Positions 42,994-48,847 of a stretch of DNA of 48,847 bases are shown piece by piece; the stretch's first letter is position 1; the number at the start of each line of letters is the position of its first letter. Source of the stretch: Hofstenia miamia (Eukaryota; Xenacoelomorpha; Acoela; Hofsteniidae); contig CABFPE010000081.1 of assembly GCA_900660155.1 (NCBI GenBank), positions 422,692-471,538 of the forward strand, given 5' to 3'. Under the pieces are notes generated by a model that was not told the origin of the DNA, ran no database searches, and saw nothing but the letters and a program-made list of their open reading frames with translations. The position numbers and the translations under genes are program-made.

Positions 42994-43546
42994 TATCGCG
43001 ACTAACTCGAAATTTCGAGTCGGGTCGAGTCAACTTGAGTTTTGTTTGTTTAATTGAAAACAATAATGGAATTTCTAAAACAATTTCTTTGAGAATCATT
43101 TGGCTTGAGCGATATTGTCCAACAAATTACTGTTTCTAACATTAAGATGTAAATTAATTGATATTACGTTGCTGGCTTTTCTTTGCAGATCGAATTGTTT
43201 TGAATAGTTAACATAAAAAAATTTATTTTCTAGTCGTTCGTTGATAAACAAACTTCACACTTTATTCAATTGATATTTAATTTAATAACATTAGAATTGA
43301 TTGTTTTATGATATATCTATATACAATAACTATCAATTACACATTTTTAACCTATTACAAATGTAACTGCTAGAATTTCATTTTTCGTACTTGGAAAACA
43401 GTTGAATTTTTAATGGTTATTTTACAATTATCATATCTATGGGCCTATGTGCGTAGACAAAATTCGAGTTTCGAAATTCGACTCAACCCGAATTTTAAGT
43501 GACTGCCCCGACACGAAGCAAAAATATCCTGACTTGCAGGGCCCTA
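42994..43546. mobile_element. Degenerate MITE with CGAGTCGGG-type ends
   Basis: The left end contains TCGAGTCGGGTCGAGTC and the right end, inverted, contains TTCGGGTTGAGTCGAA after TAGGGCCCTGCAAGTC. Possible imperfect 8-bp duplications (GATTTTCC and GATTTGCT, 6 of 8) flank it, which would suit hAT. The interior is AT-rich and non-coding. The boundaries are tentative. Confidence 0.5.
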
Positions 43547-44746
43547 GATTTGCTTTAAAAATTATTCAGTGTTCTGTTTATTAAAGATAAAGGTGTATAT
43601 TCAAAGCTCAAAATTTGAAATGGACATAAGGAAAATCAATTGAAGACACTAATTTATATTTTGTACATAGCCTCTGCTTGTGTCTTGTTCAATAACGGCG
43701 TTCTCCCAAAAATTTGGAGGCATTTATTGACAGACATCCACTAAATTAGAATGCCTGAAAACTTGGGTAAGGTACACCTGCAACAGTTGCGCTTAAATTG
43801 AATAGCAATTTGTAATGAACAAAAAAAGACTTGATGCTATTCGTAGAGAGGATGTGTGGGAGCTATTTTCTAGAAAACAAACCCCTTATAGTTTTTTAAA
43901 ATTATTGAATGTCAAACATTTACATTTAGTTTCTAATGCGAAAATTTCAATGAAAATATTCCATGAATGCAAAGAACATACACGATTTTCAATATAAATA
44001 TATCTCCATATGTCCCCTATACATTTATAGGAATTCATCGTAACTGTGCATTATTGTCAAAAACAGAAATGCCTGTGTACTATATGTACATGACATTTAA
44101 GCTTAGACCATTTTCTTCAAATACTCGCTGAAAAACTCTGTTTATTGCTATCTGGCAACAAGACATTGCAACCCTTGGTGTTTTAATTGAGTTACAAATT
44201 CAAATTATTTTTTAGATTTACCATTAGAATATATATCAAGCTTGAAAAATAACGGTGAGTTGGTGCAGAAAAAAATGTAGCCAAGTAAAATTTTGTTGAA
44301 TTCTAGAATTAAGATAATGTCATCATTCAAGGCTTTTCTAAGGGTAAATCAATTGAATATTATAACAGAATCTTGAGGGCTGGAAAATTATAACATAGAT
44401 TTCTTAAATACATTGTGTTTAATGTGCTTAGCAACAGCTATAAATTAAAGGCATAATGTTGAGTTTACAATTAACAACAATTATATCGATACGTCAAAAT
44501 GTCAATCTTGTAAGTGTTGCATCCTATTTAGCTAAATCAATATAATGGAAAATGTTTGATGAAATGAAATAATTCATTTTTCAACATTGATTTGAAAAAA
44601 CAGCTTTCTAGGAATCCCATTATATTTAAATACACTGAAAATAGAAGTTCGTTAGAAGCAATATCAATAACAAAATTTTGGAATTTTTCAGCAGTCTGGG
44701 CTTGAATCTAAGTATTTAGGCTATGTCCATCACTGTGTAGTAATGC
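43547..44746. other. AT-rich stretch, nothing assigned
   Basis: A plus-strand frame at 43815-43997 (NKKRLDAIRREDVWELFSRK) has no recognisable similarity. Nothing else is seen. Confidence 0.35.
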
Positions 44747-45203
44747 ACGCCAGAGGTAGAATCGGTACGGGAGAACCGATGGCTCGGTTGGGTTTGATTC
44801 GGATCGGTTTGGTTTCGGGTACAAAATCCTAGAAAAATCGGGTACGATTTCGGGTAAGCCCACATGTTCTGGGAAATGGCCAGCTACTTTAAAGTGACCT
44901 AAGAAGACCTAAATTCAATAATTATTTATTGATTTATTTATGGCGTTTGCATGCTAGGTTTCTTGGGAAACAGGTCTTTATTAGCACAGCTGCAACTATA
45001 ATTAACAGTTGATATTAATGCTGGCACATTCAAAATAACAATAGCGAACTTATGCAGTACGGGAAATGGGGTAGGATTGGGGCAAGATGCTGTGCATTTT
45101 AGGAAATTTCGAGTACATACAGTTTCGGGTATATGTTTAAAAAATCGATTCGGTGTCGGTTCCAAATTCTGTACCCGATTCCAATTGTGATTCACGCCTA
45201 AAC
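44747..45203. mobile_element. Degenerate MITE with ATCGGTACGGG-type ends
   Basis: The left part is rich in CGGTTTGG/TCGGGTAC words (GTAGAATCGGTACGGG). The right end, inverted, reads GTGAATCACAATTGGAATCG and then GGTAC. The inverted subterminal similarity and the contrast with the AT-rich surroundings suggest a hAT-type MITE of about 460 bp. No clear target duplication was found. Confidence 0.5.
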
Positions 45204-45379
45204 ACACACATACGTGAGTCGGCTTATTCACTTCAGATCAAACAGAGATGGAATCGGATCCAAAAATTTCAGATCAAATGCGAAACCTCAAAATCTGATC
45301 TGATCAAAATTTTTGAAAGACTTTCATTTTTGGATCCGAAATTAAGCAAATTATTCTAACAATAAATAAATAAGGACTT

Positions 45380-45404
45380 AATATATATATATATATATAT
45401 ATAT
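45380..45404. repeat. (TA)n microsatellite
   Basis: About 12 TA units. Confidence 0.85.
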
Positions 45405-46919
45405 ACATAGTATGAATACAATATTTGAATTGCTGTCCTGGTATCGAAAATGTATATGTACCGGGAGGGCAGGGCAAGGAGATGTTTGTGCTGTGGTATA
45501 AGTAGGCAGAAATTAAATGAACTTACCCAACAGTGCAAGCAAATCGCCCCAAATTCACTGAATGCTATATCATTTATAAGCAATGTGTTGAAAAACAATA
45601 TTATAATTTTGCAATTTTGCAATTGTGTCATACACTCTTTTAAAACTCAAATGAAGTTGTTCTTTGCTAAGCAAACCGAAAAAATCATAGAAATTTTTAT
45701 GCAACGATCATAAAATTGGCCTAAAATGTCAATAATTTAAATTGTCTAGATTGGATAAGGCTGAACCTAATGTTAAGTTGACCAGGCTGGTCGTGCGGAC
45801 CTCCATTTTCTGCCCAACGCTATCTCTGCTTGAGATAGACTTCTTTCTTTGTCTGTAATTGCTGAAAATATGTTTCTGATTGGTCTGATATTGATTATAA
45901 GGAAATTGAAAATTTCTATACTAAAAATCCATCAAATTCTTTTATTTGCATATTTCTAGGCCTTTGTATTACTGGAATTTCGAAAATTGTCACCAATTAT
46001 AATCATAATATGTTATATGTAGAATTTAAGTAGTTGTTATAAATTAGATTATGTTCAAATAAAAAATCATTATTTTACAATTTTAGTGTGAATTGAAGTT
46101 GCATTAGTGATTGCGAGTTCCTTGTACTGCATTTTACATGAAGTTTTTGATAGAAGAGCATTCTAAATTATATTAATCTCATAACTTTTTAGTTTTGGCA
46201 GTGTTTGCAACGAATACCATGTTCCAATAACTTTTCTGTGATTTACTTTGACATACACAGAATATTTTTTTTTCAGAATTTTGCTCTTCGATTTGCAAAT
46301 TTATACAAACAAATGTTTATGTTTGTATTTTATCATTAAATGATGCTAACGTACGTGAATTGCGGTTTTAGATTTTAAATATTCATTGCTAATTTAATAA
46401 CGCGTTGGCAAGAAAAATTAAATTCAATTACAAAACTTGGTTTAGATTGAGATTATTAACAGACTTAAAATTGATTTTAATGTAAAAAGGGGAATTATGA
46501 ATAAATGTATAATAAAAACATTTTTTGAAAATTTTTGTATGCGAAATAAAAAGGTTTTTTTTTAAAAAAAATACGAAATTTCAATTTTTTTATGTAAAAT
46601 TTGAATGGATTCTTATATAAAATATACAGGATGTACTATTTTTAATCAAAAGAATAGCAAGATTTCATAAAAATATTTTTAAGTTAATGTACATATTAGT
46701 TTACTATAATTTTATGATACTGATGAAATTTGCAGAAACGGGTGATAAATTTAAATCCAAAAATGTCGATTAAGTTAGTATGATTATACTAATCAAGGTA
46801 CATAAATGGATAAAATTAATTATTTGAAATTGATAGATTGGTGCCGGTTATGAACAAGCTATTACCATTAAAATTGCATTTAAAAATACAAACATTAATT
46901 TTCTAATTAAAACGTTTAG
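45405..46919. other. AT-rich stretch, nothing assigned
   Basis: The short frame at 45450-45713 (REGRARRCLCCGISRQKLNE) is unrecognised and probably chance. No repeat boundary was found. Confidence 0.3.
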
Positions 46920-46992
46920 GTAAAAATGATGGCCACTTGTATAATACTATCCACCTTCGTTTATGCCCAGCAGTACCAAGAATATGCAAAAG
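46920..46992 (+). other. Candidate internal exon (24 residues)
   Basis: An acceptor ACGTTTAG and a donor AAAAG|GTAAAA bound a frame giving KNDGHLYNTIHLRLCPAVPR then ICK. It enters with two bases of a split codon and leaves with two. It is protein-like but short. Its phase does not join directly to the candidate exon at 42376-42463, so another exon would be needed between them. Confidence 0.3.
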
Positions 46993-47309
46993 GTAAAATA
47001 ATCTAATTAAAAAGTGCTCGGTGAATTTTGCAAAAATATATTTAATTTCATTGTTGAGCTTTACATTAATATTTGATAACTAAATTTCATTGCAATTATA
47101 TTTCAAAAAATCAATTTGTAATAATACTTGGAAATAGGAATAACTTGTTTAGCAATCGTTCTTATGAAAAAACAGCGGCTAAAAAGTTATTAAAGCTGAC
47201 GTTAATTTTTACAAAATTCACTGGAAACTCGCAAATAAGTTTTATTTTCAAAATATTAAGCACATATTTCTTGGGCTTCTATTGATATCCCACAGCAAAT
47301 CACAGAACG

Positions 47310-47356
<47 letters not shown>

Positions 47357-48038
47357 AGCCAAAATTATGATAAAACCATTTCAATAAATATTTTTTATAT
47401 ACAACCACACAATATTATGAAAAAGAATTTTGTTTATGCGCGTTTTATTAAATTTTAGCACTATTTTTTAGGTATTAAGAAGAAAGGGGTATCAACTCTT
47501 AATTGAAGCATTTTCTGTTATTTATTTCGAAATACCCCAAATGTCGCAATTAACCATATTTCTGAGCCTATGGTGACTCTCTGTCTCAAAAAGCATATTG
47601 AAATGCTAATTTTGTTGGGTTTCTTTAAACCAAAACTGAGGTCACTTCACAAAAGTGATCGGAAATAGTTCAAACTTGCTCAGTTTTATGCAGTCATCAA
47701 GCTGCACTATTGGTTTAAAAAGGAACTTGATCCGAAAAAAATGATGTAAAATAAAATACGTTATTTTTCAAATGTGCCACTAACGAATTGGAATGAAGAA
47801 AGTAATTTTTAGCAAGTGATATTTGTTATGTATAGATATTGTAAATATTGCATACAGAAAATTTTTTTAATAAACCTGAGTTAAAAATTTTTTCAGTATA
47901 TTACACTTAAAATTGGCGCTAAATACGTACTTTTTAATATATTATATATATATATATATATATAGAAATGTTTGTAGAAAATTGTTGAGAAATGTTGATC
48001 AGTTGGAAATATGTTTTCCTGATGAACACTGATTATAT
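46993..48038. other. AT-rich stretch with two (TA)n arrays
   Basis: (TA)n arrays lie at about 47312-47353 and 47939-47964. No gene is supported. Confidence 0.5.
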
Positions 48039-48071
48039 ATGGCTGCATTCAATTCACTCAATGAAGTGGAG
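48039..48071 (+). other. Possible first coding exon MAAFNSLNEVE
   Basis: An ATG followed by ten codons ends at a strong donor GAG|GTAAGC in phase 0. It would be the start of a gene running right out of the window. Very short, so speculative. Confidence 0.2.
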
Positions 48072-48523
48072 GTAAGCCGCTTTGTGGAAAGTGGTGGTAA
48101 ATTGCTTTGGGAAATCCCTTCATTCCAACTACAAATCCAGGATCGATAAAACTTTCATCAGCTTGGGTTGAGACCTACTCCCAAAATTTATTCGATCATT
48201 TCCCATGTCATTGATTTCTGTGATTTTTAGTAGGGAGAACTTGAAGCCTAATCTGAACAGATTTTTCCAAACAGGAGAAATATAAAGTTCCGCAGTCACA
48301 CATTACCTTCAAAGATCATCTTCTCCGAGCAGTGCAAGAATGTAACTCTAATCATATGTGAAACACAGATTTTTTTAAAATTATGTTCAAAAGATTCATT
48401 TATCTATAAACTTTAGAATTGTATTGGATTAAGGTCTGTTCTAATTAATCAAGTCATTCTGGACCACCATGGATAAGCAACAGCCGCGCATTTGAAATTA
48501 TTACATATTCTCATGAAATCGCT

Positions 48524-48765
48524 CAGGGGCGTACGCAGGATTTTCTGACGGGGAGACATCATCATAATTACCCAATGCGGGGCAAAGCCCCGCGAAATTT
48601 TTTGAAAATATTGAGAAAATAGGCCCTAAAAAATGCATTTCACGATCCCAGATTTTAAATTTTTCAATTTTTACGGAAAAATTCTTTGATTTATCCAGTC
48701 AAAATCAAATTTGAAAACCTCACGGGGGACATTCCACAATGTCCCCCCCCCTAGGTACGCCACTG
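48524..48765. mobile_element. hAT-type MITE, 242 bp
   Basis: The left end CAGGGGCGTACGCAGG and the inverted right end CAGTGGCGTACCTAGG are flanked by a perfect 8-bp duplication AAATCGCT (48516-48523 and 48766-48773). Subterminal GGGG and CCCC runs are paired. It has no coding capacity. Confidence 0.9.
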
Positions 48766-48813
48766 AAATCGCTGCACTTGAATAAAGATCTATTTAAAAA
48801 AAATCATGCTTCT

Positions 48814-48814
48814 A

Positions 48815-48847
<33 letters not shown>
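48814..48847. repeat. (TA)n microsatellite at the window end
   Basis: At least 16 TA units running off the right edge. Confidence 0.95.

Noticed and set aside
1-48847. LTR retroelements, Polintons, toxin genes, CRISPR arrays, tRNA or rRNA genes
   Set aside because: No long terminal direct repeats, gag/integrase, capsid-type frames, regular spacer arrays or cloverleaf sequences could be recognised by eye.

Overview
The window is AT-rich (roughly 70%) animal nuclear DNA. It has GT-AG introns, a MYND zinc-finger gene, many (TA)n and (TAA)n microsatellites, and a dense, mixed load of transposable elements (CR1/L2-like and RTE-like LINEs, Penelope-like, Tc1/mariner, piggyBac, hAT). Several introns are only 40-52 bp long, as is common in flatworms and some other compact-intron invertebrates. 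I cannot name the species. No prokaryotic features, tRNA, rRNA, CRISPR array or LTR retroelement was seen.

Host genes lie at the left. Gene B (minus strand, 388-1757) is rebuilt as six exons with matching phases, giving 244 aa of a nuclear-looking protein that may contain a BEN-like domain. Gene A (plus strand, 2612-14136) is rebuilt as ten exons giving 634 aa. It has a CtBP-binding type motif (PLNLS), an AT-hook-like segment, a Cys/His cluster and a complete C-terminal MYND zinc finger (C595, C598, C606, C609, C615, C619, H627, C631). The two are divergent and probably share the 1.76-2.6 kb interval as promoter. Both look like transcriptional regulators or cofactors. A hAT-type MITE sits in the 2-kb intron of gene A, and a 6-nt micro-exon candidate lies in another intron.

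From 14.5 to 31.7 kb the window is mostly transposon debris. In order it holds: an orphan minus-strand ORF; a decayed LINE; a Penelope-like fragment with RT tail and GIY-YIG endonuclease; two Tc1/mariner copies in a partly duplicated block; a stranded piggyBac end; a second LINE fragment; and an RTE-like LINE with C-terminal zinc finger, itself split at TTAA by a piggyBac element. That piggyBac has 13-bp terminal repeats, a repeated 16-bp palindrome and a 559-N gap. Last comes an apparently intact LINE (27460-31653) with two overlapping ORFs (SGNH-esterase ORF1; endonuclease + RT ORF2), flanked on both sides by (TAA)n arrays.

From 31.7 kb to the end no convincing complete gene is visible. The region is AT-rich, with a decayed Tc1-like element, a 1464-bp hAT element with perfect 8-bp target duplication, further MITE-like inverted repeats, a 242-bp hAT MITE near the right end, and three isolated exon-like segments that may belong to genes running beyond what I can connect.
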